DNA of 64,000 bases from Streptomyces sp. NBC_00582 (GCF_036345155.1 NZ_CP107773.1:124001-188000); one strand, 5' to 3'; positions 1-9,196 are shown, numbered from the stretch's first letter. Numbers and translations: made by a program. Notes: generated by a model not told the origin, from the letters alone.

Positions 1-2629
1 TCACGAAGTCGTCCTCATCGGTGTGCTGGCGTACCAGCAGCGCGAACGCGGACAGGAACACCGCGAAGCGGGTGACACCGTGTCGGGCGCCCACCGCGTC
101 GAGCGCGTCCACGGTCTCGGCCGGGATGTCGGCACGCAAGCAGGCTCCGTTGAAGGTCTGCTGCGCCGGACGGGCATGGTCGCCTGCGAACGTGACACCG
201 TGCCCGGCCACACCCTGGAGCTGGTGCTGCCAGTAGCGGCGCTGCGCGGCGAAGTCCCCGGAGGCGGACCAGCGGCGCTGCCAGAGCGCCCAGTCGCGGT
301 ACTGGACCTCCAGGGGAGCCAGTTCGGGCTGCCGGCCGCAGACGAGTGCCGCGTAGGCGTCGCGGATCTCCCTCATCAGCAGGGTGGCCGACCAGCCGTC
401 GTGGACGAAGTGGTGCTCGACCTGGAACAGGGTCCAGCGCCGCTCGTCGAGCCGGTAGAGGAACCAGCGCACCAGCGGCAGGCGCGTGGTGTCGAAGACC
501 TGGGCGCTGTGCGCGGTGACGTGCCGGCTGAGGGCTGCCTCCCGCTCCGGTTCGGGCAGCCCGGTCAGGTCGCACGTCTCCAGCACAACGTCCCAGGGGG
601 CGTGGAGCCTCTGGACCGGCTCGTCGGGCTGCTCGTGGAAGGTGGTGCGCAGAATCTCGTGCCGGGCGACCACGTGCGAGAGGGCGGCCCGCAGCGCGTC
701 GGAATCCACTTCTCCGTCCAGATGGAGGGAGCACTGGGTGTTGTAGGCCAGGGAGTCGGGGGCGAGTTGGTTGAGGAACCAGATCTGACGCTGCTGCCAG
801 CTGAGGACCGTGCCCTGAGGTGAATGCCGGGCGGCCACGAGTGGAGGCCGGTCGTTCGGCGCGGCGGCGCGCACGGCGGCGGCGATCTGCCGGATCGAGG
901 GTGTGCAGAACAGCTGGCTGACCGGGACGATCACGTGGTGGTCGCGCGCGATGCGGGCCCCCAGTGCCATCAGGGCCAGTGAACTCGCCCCGTACGCGGT
1001 CAGCGATGCCGTCACGCCGGGCGGCGGGCATCGGAGGATGTCGACCACCGCGGCGGACAGGGCCTCCTCCAGCGCATCGGCCGGCTCCACCGCTCCCGGG
1101 TCCTGGCCCGGGCCGGGGGCGGGCAGCGCGGTCTCGTCGATCTTTCCGCTGGGCCTGCGGGGCAGCTCCGGGAGCACGACGCAGGCCGCCGGGACCATGT
1201 ACTGGGGCAGGTGAATGGCCGCATGGCCGAGCACGCTCTCGGGGTCCGGGGGCGCTGCGTCCGGCCGGGGCGTGAGGTAGGCGACGAGCACCGAACCCGG
1301 GCCGGAGTCCTGGCGGGCGACGAGATGGGCGACGCCGACGGCGGGGTGGCCCATGAGGACCGCCTCCACCTGGGCGGGCTCGATCCGGTTGCCCTGCACC
1401 TTCAGCTGCCGGTCCACACGTCCGGCGAAGACGTAGTCCCCCTCGGCGGTGAGCTCGGCGAGGTCACCGGTGCGGTAGGCGCGCCGCCCGTCCGGGAGCC
1501 TGACGAACGCCCGTGCGGTCAGCTCCGGGGCGTTCAGGTAGCCGAGCGCCAGTTGCGCCCCGGTGATGTACAGCTCGCCGGGCCCGGTGTTCGCCTGAAG
1601 GACGTCGTCGCTGGTGCGCAGTAGGTACCGGGTGCCGGTGACCGGTCGGCCGATGGTCAGCGGAGCCCGTTGCCGCGCCGTGCCGTTGAAGACGCAGGAC
1701 TGGCTCGTCCATACGGCGGTCTCGCTCGGACCGTACTCATTGTGCAGAGACACGTCGGGGAGTGCACGGACGTGCCGGTCGATGACCTCCTCGCTCCACC
1801 GGTCGCTGCCGATCATCACCCGGCGAAGAGCACCAAGAGGTTCCGCGCCGGCGTAATCGAGGAACGCCGGATACAGCGAGGCGAGGTAGACGAGGTCGGT
1901 GATCTCCTCCTCTCTCACGAGGGCGACGGTCGCCGGTACGTCGCGCAGGCCGTCGGGGCCGATCACCAGGGTGGCGCCGGTCAGCAGAGCCCAGAACAGG
2001 ACGCCGGAGTACACATCAACTGCCGGGGAGTGCAGGAGGGGGACCCGGCCGGGCAGTCCGTAGGCGTCGACGCGGGCCGCGGTGGAATGGAGCATCGCTG
2101 TGTGGGGCAGCACTACCCCCTTGGGCAGGCCGGTGGAACCGGAGGTGAAGATGACGTACGCCGGGTCGTCGGCGCGCGCGGTGGCGCCGACGGTGGGGTC
2201 GTCCCGCAGCGAGCGGCCGCGCGCGATCAGCTCCTCGATGCCCACGGTCGAGGGGGCGAGTACGTCGGCCCGCGCCGGGGTGGTGATGACCGTGTGGGGG
2301 CGGGCGTCGGTGAGGATGGCGGAGAGGTAGTCATCGGGTGCGGACGGTTCCAGCGGCAGGAAGGCGAACCCAGCTCGGAGCGCCGCCAGTGCGGCGCACA
2401 CGGCGTCGGCGCCCGGGGCGAGAACCACAGCGACCAGCGCCCCGGCCGGCGCCGGGCCGGCCGCTGCGAGTCCCGAGGCGATCGCGGCGATGCGGGTCCC
2501 CAGCTCCGCGTAGGTCAGGGACCGGCCCCGGTCGCGGACAGCGATCCGGTCGGGGTGGCGTCGGCACACCTGGTCGAACGCGGCGGTCAGGTTCGGCGCC
2601 GATCGCAACGCCGCAGCGACGGCGCTCAT
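1..2629 (-). CDS. Non-ribosomal peptide synthetase, A-PCP-C, C-terminus beyond window
   Basis: The frame is open from the ATG at 2629 to the left edge (876 codons, no stop), so the protein is partial at its C-terminus. An adenylation domain occupies about residues 1-500: core motif A3 (IFTSGSTGLPKG, about 160-171), A5 NEYGPSE near 297, A7 YRTGD near 385 and the A10 lysine (PSGK) near 496. A carrier domain follows with phosphopantetheine Ser about 550 in YGASSLALM, a variant of LGGxS. A condensation domain starts near residue 600 and carries the catalytic HHFVHDG at about 739. Starting with A rather than C suggests a loading module whose aminoacyl-S-PCP is passed to the next C domain. The start overlaps the upstream gene by ATGA, so it is translationally coupled. 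The amino acid activated cannot be read reliably by eye. Confidence 0.9.
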   Translation of the reverse strand, partial: MSAVAAALRSAPNLTAAFDQVCRRHPDRIAVRDRGRSLTYAELGTRIAAIASGLAAAGPAPAGALVAVVLAPGADAVCAALAALRAGFAFLPLEPSAPDDYLSAILTDARPHTVITTPARADVLAPSTVGIEELIARGRSLRDDPTVGATARADDPAYVIFTSGSTGLPKGVVLPHTAMLHSTAARVDAYGLPGRVPLLHSPAVDVYSGVLFWALLTGATLVIGPDGLRDVPATVALVREEEITDLVYLASLYPAFLDYAGAEPLGALRRVMIGSDRWSEEVIDRHVRALPDVSLHNEYGPSETAVWTSQSCVFNGTARQRAPLTIGRPVTGTRYLLRTSDDVLQANTGPGELYITGAQLALGYLNAPELTARAFVRLPDGRRAYRTGDLAELTAEGDYVFAGRVDRQLKVQGNRIEPAQVEAVLMGHPAVGVAHLVARQDSGPGSVLVAYLTPRPDAAPPDPESVLGHAAIHLPQYMVPAACVVLPELPRRPSGKIDETALPAPGPGQDPGAVEPADALEEALSAAVVDILRCPPPGVTASLTAYGASSLALMALGARIARDHHVIVPVSQLFCTPSIRQIAAAVRAAAPNDRPPLVAARHSPQGTVLSWQQRQIWFLNQLAPDSLAYNTQCSLHLDGEVDSDALRAALSHVVARHEILRTTFHEQPDEPVQRLHAPWDVVLETCDLTGLPEPEREAALSRHVTAHSAQVFDTTRLPLVRWFLYRLDERRWTLFQVEHHFVHDGWSATLLMREIRDAYAALVCGRQPELAPLEVQYRDWALWQRRWSASGDFAAQRRYWQHQLQGVAGHGVTFAGDHARPAQQTFNGACLRADIPAETVDALDAVGARHGVTRFAVFLSAFALLVRQHTDEDDFV

Positions 2630-3318
2630 TTGGCTCCCTCCAGTTCGGTGATTCCTGCCTGTATCCGTTTCTTCTCGCGCTCCGGGAGCTGGTCGCCGAG
2701 GTGATGCAAGAGGTGCTTGAGGTACTGCTCGCGGTCGGCCGGCGGCGTCTGGGGCCGGTCCAGGAAGATCACGTCGTGTCGGGAGAGCGCCCGGACGGCG
2801 AACATCGGCACCGGGCACCGCATCACGGGCAGGGCGGGGTTACGGACGCTGGTGACCGCGCTGTGCGGGTGGAACTCACCGATCATCAGCCCGCGGGCGA
2901 CGAAGCTCATGCGCAGCCGGGCGTGGCCGCCGTCGATGAACGCGTCGGCCCCCTCCTGTGGCAGGTCGGGGAAGACCGCCATGAGCGCGCCGGTCCGGAA
3001 GGACTCGGCGTCGTCGAACAGTTCCTCGTACAGAGCGGCCAGCGCACCGCCCTTCTCGCCCGCCTCGGCCACGGAGACGGTGTCCGTGCGGATCGCCACC
3101 AGGCGGACCAGGTTGAGGCGCAGCGCCGGAGCCAGCCGCGGGCACACCGGCCCGGGCCGGCCGAGGCCGGCGTGCGGCTGGGTGACGAAGGAGTGCACCC
3201 AGCCCAAGACCCGCTCGTACTGGGGGTAACGGTCATACAGGGCGGGGGCGTTCGCGGCGTCGGTCAGCGAACCGGCTTCGAACGGGTGCCGCACAGCAGG
3301 CGGGCGCACGAGACTCAC
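2626..3318 (-). CDS. DUF6875-like protein of the NRPS operon
   Basis: The 230-residue soluble protein has no signal peptide or membrane segment. The N-terminal stretch HPFEAGSLTD, then WVHSFVTQPH and LGRPGPVCPRL, matches what I remember of the DUF6875 family, which occurs beside biosynthetic genes; that family name is from memory. No catalytic motif is evident. Its stop overlaps the NRPS start (ATGA), so the two are almost certainly co-translated and it may assist NRPS tailoring or substrate supply. It is separated from the upstream dioxygenase by a 105-bp gap that contains an inverted repeat. Confidence 0.7.
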   Translation of the reverse strand: MSLVRPPAVRHPFEAGSLTDAANAPALYDRYPQYERVLGWVHSFVTQPHAGLGRPGPVCPRLAPALRLNLVRLVAIRTDTVSVAEAGEKGGALAALYEELFDDAESFRTGALMAVFPDLPQEGADAFIDGGHARLRMSFVARGLMIGEFHPHSAVTSVRNPALPVMRCPVPMFAVRALSRHDVIFLDRPQTPPADREQYLKHLLHHLGDQLPEREKKRIQAGITELEGAK

Positions 3319-3360
3319 CTCTGATCTGAGGGTGATCGGAAAGAGGAAGAAGAAGGCCCA

Positions 3361-3402
3361 GGCGCCGGCGGCCGCCCCGTTGTTACGAGGTCCACCGGCG
3401 CC
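3361..3402. terminator. Intra-operon inverted repeat, possible attenuator
   Basis: GGCGCCGG at 3361-3368 pairs perfectly with CCGGCGCC at 3395-3402 around a 26-base loop. It lies between a dioxygenase and the downstream DUF6875/NRPS pair. It could reduce read-through into the NRPS, but the long loop and lack of a T-tract make this weak. Confidence 0.3.
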
Positions 3403-3423
3403 CGGACACGGACAGCGCGGGTG

Positions 3424-4404
3424 TCAGCGGTCCTGGACGGAGGCCGGGCAGGCGGTCTGTTCCTGACCGTCGGTCTTCGTCGAGACGAACCCGTCGGGCC
3501 CCACCGGCCGGTCACCCAGCAGCGTGACCCGGTACATCACCCGCGGCTCGCCGACCGCGTCGACATCCCCGACGCCGATGTGCGCGGTGCACCGGTTGTC
3601 CCAGAAGGCGACGCTGCCGGGCTCCCAGGTGAAGCGGACCGTGTACTCGGGCCGGGTCACCTCGCGGGTCAGGAGCTCCAGCAGGTGGCGGCTCTCCATC
3701 GGCGACAGCCACAGGATCCGCCGCACCCGGGCCGGGCTGACAAAGAGCGCTTTGCGCCCCGTCTCCGGATGGACCCGCACCACCGGGTGGACAGCCACCT
3801 GCGGACTGGCGTTGACCCGGTCCATGACCTGCTTGTCGACTTCGTCGTACGGGCTCATGTCGTACGCAGCGAAGAAGGTGTGCTCCGCCCGCAGACCGTC
3901 CAGGAACCCCTGGAGATCAGCCGGAAGACCCGCGTAGGCGGCCTCCAAGTTCGTCCACTGGGTGTCGCCTCCCCGGGAAGGCAGGGTGTCGGCACGCAGG
4001 ACCGCGCCGGCAGGCGGGTTCACCGTGTGGGTCATGTCGCCGTGCCAGGCACCGATGCCGTGGTGCAGCCGGGAGCGGTAGTGCTTCTCGTAATCGACCC
4101 CATAGGCGTCGATGTCGATCTGCGGGGAGATCGTCAGGATCTGGGGGAACTCATCGAGCGCGCCCCCGCTCTGCGGCCGGGCCCGTCCCGTCAGTTCCCC
4201 GAACCGGGAGCCGAAGACAACCTGCCGTGCGTGGTCAAGTCCCTCCTGGCCGCGGAAGAACAGCACCTTGTGCTCCAGCAGCGCCGCCCGGATCTCCGCG
4301 ATGGTCGACTCCGGCAGATCCTGTGCCAGGTCCACACCGCTCACGGCGGCCCCGATGTGCCCCGCGACCCGGGACACCGTCAGCGAATGCGTGGCTGTCG
4401 TCAT
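3424..4404 (-). CDS. TauD/TfdA-family Fe(II)/2-oxoglutarate dioxygenase (first of tandem pair)
   Basis: The 326-residue protein has the usual TauD length and fold signature. The iron ligands are visible as HxD in WHGDMTH, with a distal His in NRCTAHIG. The 2-oxoglutarate-binding Arg lies in RVMYRVTLLGD. Such enzymes hydroxylate or desaturate unactivated carbons using O2 and 2-oxoglutarate. The neighbouring dioxygenase is clearly a paralogue (shared GGDTQWTxLEAAYA and HPVVRVHPETGR), so the pair arose by tandem duplication. It overlaps that gene by ATGA (4401-4404) and precedes the DUF6875/NRPS genes. The likely role is oxidation of a free amino acid or carrier-bound building block for the NRPS product; the substrate is not deducible. 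Confidence 0.9.
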   Translation of the reverse strand: MTTATHSLTVSRVAGHIGAAVSGVDLAQDLPESTIAEIRAALLEHKVLFFRGQEGLDHARQVVFGSRFGELTGRARPQSGGALDEFPQILTISPQIDIDAYGVDYEKHYRSRLHHGIGAWHGDMTHTVNPPAGAVLRADTLPSRGGDTQWTNLEAAYAGLPADLQGFLDGLRAEHTFFAAYDMSPYDEVDKQVMDRVNASPQVAVHPVVRVHPETGRKALFVSPARVRRILWLSPMESRHLLELLTREVTRPEYTVRFTWEPGSVAFWDNRCTAHIGVGDVDAVGEPRVMYRVTLLGDRPVGPDGFVSTKTDGQEQTACPASVQDR

Positions 4405-5390
4405 GAGTGCGCTCCAGTCTCACGCGTGGGCAGGGCGAAGAAGGGGTCACCGGCGATCGGCGTGGACTGCCGCCCGTCCGGGCCGACAGGGATGTCGCCC
4501 AGGAGCGTGACGCGGTACAGCGTGCGCCGCTCACCGGCCACTCCCGCATCGCCCGGCCCCAGGTGAGCGGTCGACCGGTTGTCCCAGAACGCCACGTCAC
4601 CGGGCGACCAGTTCCACCGCACGGTGAACTCCGGCCGCGCGATCTGTTCGAAGAACAGCTGGAGCAGAGCCTTGCTCTGGGTCGGTGTGAACCCCATGAT
4701 CCGGTTGGTCGATGCCGGATTCACGAACAGAGACCGGCGCCCGGTCTCCGGGTGGACCCGCACGACGGGATGCTCGGACACCAGCGGGTGCGCCTGCGCC
4801 AGAGCCAGCACCTCCGCGTCCATCGGATCGTGAGGGAGCATCTGGCAGCCCGCGAAGAACGCGTGCTCCGCTCGCAGCGAGTCGGCCAGCATGCGTAGTT
4901 GCGGCGAGAGATGGGCGTAGGCGGCCTCCAGGTCCGTCCACTGGGTGTCGCCACCGAAGGACGTGACGCGCTCGGCACGCAGGATCGATGCGGCGGGCGG
5001 GTTGAGCGCCGGCGTCAGGTCGGTGTGCCACCCGTCGGTGTAGCTCAGCCACCGTCCGCGGTAGTGCTCCTCGAAGTCGACCCCGTACCGGGGGTCCCTC
5101 TCCTGGGAGTCGACCGTCAGGATCTCCGGGAATCCCTCGGGCGCGGCCCCCGAGTGCGGCGCCGGACGGCGGGACAGGTCACCGAAGCGCCGCCCGAGGG
5201 CCACATGGTCCGCGTGGTCGAGCTCCTGTTGGGGGAAGAACACGACCTTGTGGGCCAGCACCGCTGCCCAGATCTCCGCCCGCGTCTCCTCATCCATCGT
5301 CCGGAGATCAACTCCGGTAATGCGCGCGCCGATATGCCCCGCGAGCGGTTCGACGGACAGCCTGGGCAAGACGCCTCCAGGTGCCTTCAC
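4401..5390 (-). CDS. TauD/TfdA-family Fe(II)/2-oxoglutarate dioxygenase (second of tandem pair)
   Basis: Paralogue of the adjacent dioxygenase, 329 residues, with HxD in WHTDLTP, distal His in NRSTAHLG and the cosubstrate Arg in RTLYRVTLLGD. It heads the minus-strand operon dioxygenase-dioxygenase-DUF6875-NRPS. The listed start is GTG at 5390. A TTG seven codons downstream (5369) has a better-placed GGAGG and is a reasonable alternative that removes only a short leader. The promoter must lie in the 327-bp divergent gap shared with the plus-strand regulator. Confidence 0.88.
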   Translation of the reverse strand: MKAPGGVLPRLSVEPLAGHIGARITGVDLRTMDEETRAEIWAAVLAHKVVFFPQQELDHADHVALGRRFGDLSRRPAPHSGAAPEGFPEILTVDSQERDPRYGVDFEEHYRGRWLSYTDGWHTDLTPALNPPAASILRAERVTSFGGDTQWTDLEAAYAHLSPQLRMLADSLRAEHAFFAGCQMLPHDPMDAEVLALAQAHPLVSEHPVVRVHPETGRRSLFVNPASTNRIMGFTPTQSKALLQLFFEQIARPEFTVRWNWSPGDVAFWDNRSTAHLGPGDAGVAGERRTLYRVTLLGDIPVGPDGRQSTPIAGDPFFALPTRETGAHS

Positions 5391-5542
5391 GAGAGATCAC
5401 CATCCGTTCTCAATCGGACTGAGGGAAACCTCGAAGCGGTGCTGCCAGCGCAGCCACGCGCCCGAGGCCGTCCGTATCGCCAAACGGCGAGGACCCCAAG
5501 AGCCCACCGCACGCTCACGTAGCGCCGCCAGAGGGATGGCGG

Positions 5543-5598
5543 TAGCGGCCTGTAGCGGCTTTGCGCACTTCAAGTAGCGGCTTGTAGCGGTTGTTCGC
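5543..5598. promoter_or_regulatory. Iterated TAGCGG direct repeats in divergent promoter region
   Basis: TAGCGG occurs four times, starting at 5543, 5553, 5575 and 5585, as two pairs with a 10-bp step. The two pairs are 32 bp apart and form an imperfect 24-bp direct repeat. A 10-bp step puts the sites on one helical face, as expected for a repeat-binding regulator. The rest of the 327-bp gap (5391-5717) shows no other obvious element. Confidence 0.5.
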
Positions 5599-5717
5599 TA
5601 TGCCGGACGCCCCCGGCTGGGCGGAGTAAATTGCGTCTTCCTGGCTTCACCGACGCGGCAGGGATCGATGTGACCGAATCGCACAGATACACCGGGAAGA
5701 AGGAGAGAACCCCCAAT

Positions 5718-7025
5718 GTGCGCCTGAAAGAGGTGGTCAAGCGCTCGCGAATGACGCACCAGGAGATAGCGGACGGCGTAGTAGAAGAAGCCAAGGCGGA
5801 CGGCCGCACGGATGTAAGGCCACCGCACCGCACCCGTGTCTCGCACTGGATCAACAGCAGTGAGACGCCTCCGCACCCCTTACCGCTCTACTTGGCGAGG
5901 CTCTTAACCCGTCGGCTGGGTCTTGTAATACCCCTGCGTGCACCTGACATTGGACTGGACAGCTGCTCCTGCTGCGAGAACTCACAGCCCCCGCGGGGGC
6001 CCGGTCTAGAAGGTGATCCTACGAAGCGACGTACCGCCCTTGCTGCCTTCGGCGTGACAGCCCTGTCGCCCCTCACGACTGCCGTCGATACCGCGCGTGC
6101 CTACACCCAGCACGCGACCGCTACCGAGCTGGGGCCGGACGATATCGCCGATCTCGAAGTGGCGGTCCACGAACTCAGCGCCCTGTACTCGGTGAAACCG
6201 CCCGAGGAGCTCCGGGCACGGGCGGGTAAGGAACGGCATCGCGCCTACCACTTACAGCACGAGCGCCGCCACACGGTCCAGGAGGGCCGGGATCTGTCGA
6301 GGCACGCGGGGATGCTGAGCGTCATCCTGGCCTGGATAGCCCATGACCGCGGTCAGTCCGACATGGTCGCGGCCTACTGCGACGACGCCTGGGAGCAGGG
6401 GAAGCAGGCCGGCACCCTCGAAGTCGGCGCGTGGGCGGAAGACGTACGCTGCACCGACGCCCTATATGACGGCCGTGCCATTGACGCTCTCGCTGCCGCT
6501 ACTCGAGGCCTGGGCGTGGCGCCGCGCAAGAGCGACGTCGCGATCCGCCTGACGTCCCAGCTGGCGCGTGTGCACGCGAAACTCGGCGACCGGGACGAAT
6601 TCGCCGAAGCGGCCGCGAAGGCCCACCAGTATCAGGGGGCCGTTCCCCTGCACGGCACGGGACTGTTTGCCGTCGACGGAGTTCGGATCGTCTCGTACGA
6701 CGCGTCGTCCTACGGTTGGCTGGGTGATCACGACCGTGCCCGCAAGGCGGCACTGGAGGCCATCGATTGCTATCGAGGGATCCGGGGCCCTATGACCGCT
6801 CCCACCCGTCTGTCCATCGCCCAGCTCGACTTGGCCTTGGCCTACTCCGCACTCGGTGAACCCGAAGCGGCGGTGCAAACCGCTCGTGAAGCCCTGGGGG
6901 CCGGACGCCTTGTGCAGTCAGTCCGGGGACGTGCGAAGCAGCTGAACCGGAAGCTCCGTATTGATCACCCAGCGCACCCCGATGTGGCAGCGCTCAGCGA
7001 AGAAGTGCGCCTCCTGACCGTTTGA
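5718..7025 (+). CDS. Streptomyces-type HTH regulator with helical-repeat sensor region (paralogue 1)
   Basis: I chose GTG 5718 because AGGAG lies just upstream (5701-5709) and the first residues begin an HTH-like segment (residues 1-45, ending RTRVSHWIN). This gives 435 residues. A CSCCENS cysteine cluster is followed at about residue 101 by an RRTALAAFG stretch resembling a twin-arginine motif, although it is internal. The remainder is alpha-helical with TPR-like repeats. The same architecture recurs twice in this window (57106-58485 and 59485-60978). It is probably a cytoplasmic DNA-binding sensor, and the TAGCGG repeats immediately upstream are candidate operators. Its target could be the divergent dioxygenase-NRPS operon. 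Confidence 0.75.
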   Translation: MRLKEVVKRSRMTHQEIADGVVEEAKADGRTDVRPPHRTRVSHWINSSETPPHPLPLYLARLLTRRLGLVIPLRAPDIGLDSCSCCENSQPPRGPGLEGDPTKRRTALAAFGVTALSPLTTAVDTARAYTQHATATELGPDDIADLEVAVHELSALYSVKPPEELRARAGKERHRAYHLQHERRHTVQEGRDLSRHAGMLSVILAWIAHDRGQSDMVAAYCDDAWEQGKQAGTLEVGAWAEDVRCTDALYDGRAIDALAAATRGLGVAPRKSDVAIRLTSQLARVHAKLGDRDEFAEAAAKAHQYQGAVPLHGTGLFAVDGVRIVSYDASSYGWLGDHDRARKAALEAIDCYRGIRGPMTAPTRLSIAQLDLALAYSALGEPEAAVQTAREALGAGRLVQSVRGRAKQLNRKLRIDHPAHPDVAALSEEVRLLTV

Positions 7026-7317
7026 TGCGCTTGTGGTCGTCTGGAACCGGCTTGCGATTTGGTCTCACGCTTTCGTCTCAGCAGGCGTCGACGGGCAGGA
7101 TTCGTCTGGGAGGTAGCCCAGCGTCTTTCTGGAGTCGCTCCGGTTGAGCACCCCCTGGACTGTCTTGGCCTGCCGCGCAGCGTTCTCCGTCGTCCTCGCT
7201 GAGCATGACCGCGGCGGGCCCCGGCCCGGGAGTTCGCGCCCTGCTCGCGGGCGAGAGGGGGATGCCTGCCGGGGCCGTTGAGGGCGATGGTGACGTCGCC
7301 GAGCAGTGGACGGGCGG

Positions 7318-7755
7318 TCAACCGGCCGTGCTGTGCTCGGTCTCCGGCACTGAGGGCAGCCAGTGAACGGCGTTGTCGCGGAAGGACGCGTGGATCGGCA
7401 CGAGGTCCGGTCCGCTGGTGTCGTCGAGGGCGGTGACGTTGATGCCGATCTCAGGGATGTCGCTGTCGATCGCCGCGAGGCGGCTGCCGCAGGTCGGGCA
7501 GAAGCCGCGCTTCGCCTCGCCTTCGAAGGTCTCGTACCAGGTTGGCTCGCCGCCCTCACCGGTCCAGGTGACCGTGTCGAATCCCACCCACCACATCACT
7601 GGTGTGCCGCCGAGTTTTTGACAGTGGCGGCAGGCACAGGTGTGGGGGAAGACTGCCGGCCCTTGGGTGGTGAAGCGGATGCGGCCGCACAGGCAGCCGC
7701 CGGTACGTTCCCCGGCTGTTTCGGTTCCCTGGGCGTCGGCGGGGGTGGCGTTCAT
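7318..7755 (-). CDS. GFA/CENP-V-family zinc protein
   Basis: The 145-residue protein has the cysteine pattern of the glutathione-dependent formaldehyde-activating (GFA) family: GGCLCG, then CACRHC, then CPTCGS. These residues bind zinc. The start ATG 7755 has GGAG ten bases upstream. Despite the family name, most bacterial members have unknown substrates. It faces the upstream regulator convergently across a 292-bp gap in which nothing was recognised. It is not obviously part of the biosynthetic operons. Confidence 0.85.
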   Translation of the reverse strand: MNATPADAQGTETAGERTGGCLCGRIRFTTQGPAVFPHTCACRHCQKLGGTPVMWWVGFDTVTWTGEGGEPTWYETFEGEAKRGFCPTCGSRLAAIDSDIPEIGINVTALDDTSGPDLVPIHASFRDNAVHWLPSVPETEHSTAG

Positions 7756-7899
7756 CAGGTGATCTCCGGGGCGCGGTGGACAAGTTGGGCCCATCAGTGT
7801 GCAATCGCTTCCATAGTCGCCAGGACGCTGTTGTCGGCTCTGGCGCCGGCCGCGTGCGCCGACTGCGAAGGCGTCACGGGCCGGCCACGAAACCGCGGC

Positions 7900-8064
7900 T
7901 CAGGGGCGTCCGAGGGCGCGGACGGTCCATCCCGCGCTGCGCCAGGTGTCAGCATTTCGGCTGCCGCGGCCGTCGATGACGCGCGGGGTCGCGGCGCGAA
8001 CAGCGAGGCGGTGCGGGTCGATGTGGGAGAACTGCGGCCACTCGGGCAGGTGTAGCAGCGCCCC
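7900..8064 (-). pseudogene. C-terminal fragment of UDP-glucose/GDP-mannose dehydrogenase
   Basis: Reading the minus strand from about 8064 to the stop at 7900-7902 gives about 54 residues. They include LHLPEWPQFSHIDP, RVIDGRG and WRSAGWTVRALGRP. These match the C-terminal domain of UDP-glucose 6-dehydrogenases (TEWPQF... IDGRNxLD... AAGWTYRALGRP). No N-terminal or central domain is present in any frame upstream, where the Nudix-HIT gene ends at 8120. It is therefore a relic that keeps the natural stop codon, probably left by a deletion. Confidence 0.65.
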
Positions 8065-8119
8065 GTGCACACTGCGATCAGGTGCACGTCGAGTGGCTCG
8101 GTATGCCGCTGGCTGCCGC

Positions 8120-9157
8120 TCACGCGTTCCCTAGCAGTACCCGCAGGGCAGCAGCGTCCTGCTGCAACCGCCCCTCGTCCTGGCGTCCGCCGTCGAGGAA
8201 CTGCCACTCCAGCGGCCCACCCGGCGCGGGATCAGCGTGCCCGGCGTACCGGGGGCAGACGTGGCTGTGCAGGTGGGGGACGACGTTGCCGAGCGTGGAG
8301 TAGTTCATCTTCACCGGACGGTAGAAGGCCGTCAGGGCCCTGCCGAGCGCGAGGGTGTCGCGCCAGTAGGCGGCGGCCTCGGCTTCGGACAGTTCGGTGG
8401 GCTCGGCGACATGCGGGGCACCACGGTGGATGAGCACGCAGTAGCCGCGTACGCGTCCGCTGCGCCACAGATACGCGTTCGCCACTTCACCGCGGCGGAG
8501 CAGGGCGCCCCAGCCAATGTCATCCGAGGCGTAGTCGTTCGCGCACATGGGGCACCCATCGCCGGAGAGGTGGCGGAGGAAGTCCTCGGACCAGCCGGCC
8601 GGCACTACGGTCCCGGCCGGCGCCTCCGCCGACCAGGGCCCCGCGGCCACCGCGAGTTCATCGGCGGGCGGGGGGTGCTCGGCGGCATGCCGCTCCAGCA
8701 ACGTCCTGGTCGACGGCAGCATTGTCATGTACGGGAACTTCTCGGGCCGCACCCAGGCGAGCATCACACCCTCTGTGAGGGAGAGCCGGGTTGGGTCGCC
8801 GTTCCAGCGGCCGGAGAAGACCTGGATCGGCACACGGGTCGCGTCGGTGCCGGTGACGTGTTCGACCGCGTACGGCTCAAGGTCCGCGAGGGCCAGGCCG
8901 GCCTCTTCGCGCAGCTCCCGACGGACCGTGTCGAGGAGGCTGAGGTCCTGCGGCTCCTGGCCGCCGCCGAGCAGCGACCAGCAGCCGGGCTCCCAGATCC
9001 ATGGCTTATTGGCGTCACGTAGGTGGAGCAAGTAGCGGCCTTGACCGTCGTGGATGATCGCGGACGCGTTCACCGGCTCGGGCGGCTGGGTGCTGTCCGC
9101 GGCTGCCGTCTTCGACAGGTTCTCGACCCTGCTGGTGTCTCGTTCGGCTGACGTCAA
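8120..9157 (-). CDS. Nudix hydrolase-HIT domain fusion
   Basis: The 345-residue two-domain protein has a Nudix domain at about 25-165 with the box GGGQEP...RRELREEAGL. A C-terminal HIT domain (about 200-345) carries the histidine triad in HLHSHVCPR. The two families both act on nucleotide phosphoanhydrides (Nudix: NDP-X; HIT: nucleotidyl transfer or hydrolysis), so the fusion suggests sequential processing of a nucleotide intermediate. The start is TTG 9157 preceded by GAGGGGG. It lies next to a promoter block shared with the ABC exporter at 17371, suggesting co-regulation. Confidence 0.85.
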   Translation of the reverse strand: MTSAERDTSRVENLSKTAAADSTQPPEPVNASAIIHDGQGRYLLHLRDANKPWIWEPGCWSLLGGGQEPQDLSLLDTVRRELREEAGLALADLEPYAVEHVTGTDATRVPIQVFSGRWNGDPTRLSLTEGVMLAWVRPEKFPYMTMLPSTRTLLERHAAEHPPPADELAVAAGPWSAEAPAGTVVPAGWSEDFLRHLSGDGCPMCANDYASDDIGWGALLRRGEVANAYLWRSGRVRGYCVLIHRGAPHVAEPTELSEAEAAAYWRDTLALGRALTAFYRPVKMNYSTLGNVVPHLHSHVCPRYAGHADPAPGGPLEWQFLDGGRQDEGRLQQDAAALRVLLGNA

Positions 9158-9196
9158 TGGGTCCCCCTCGTGGACCTGATGGTGGCGTTGCCGTGT

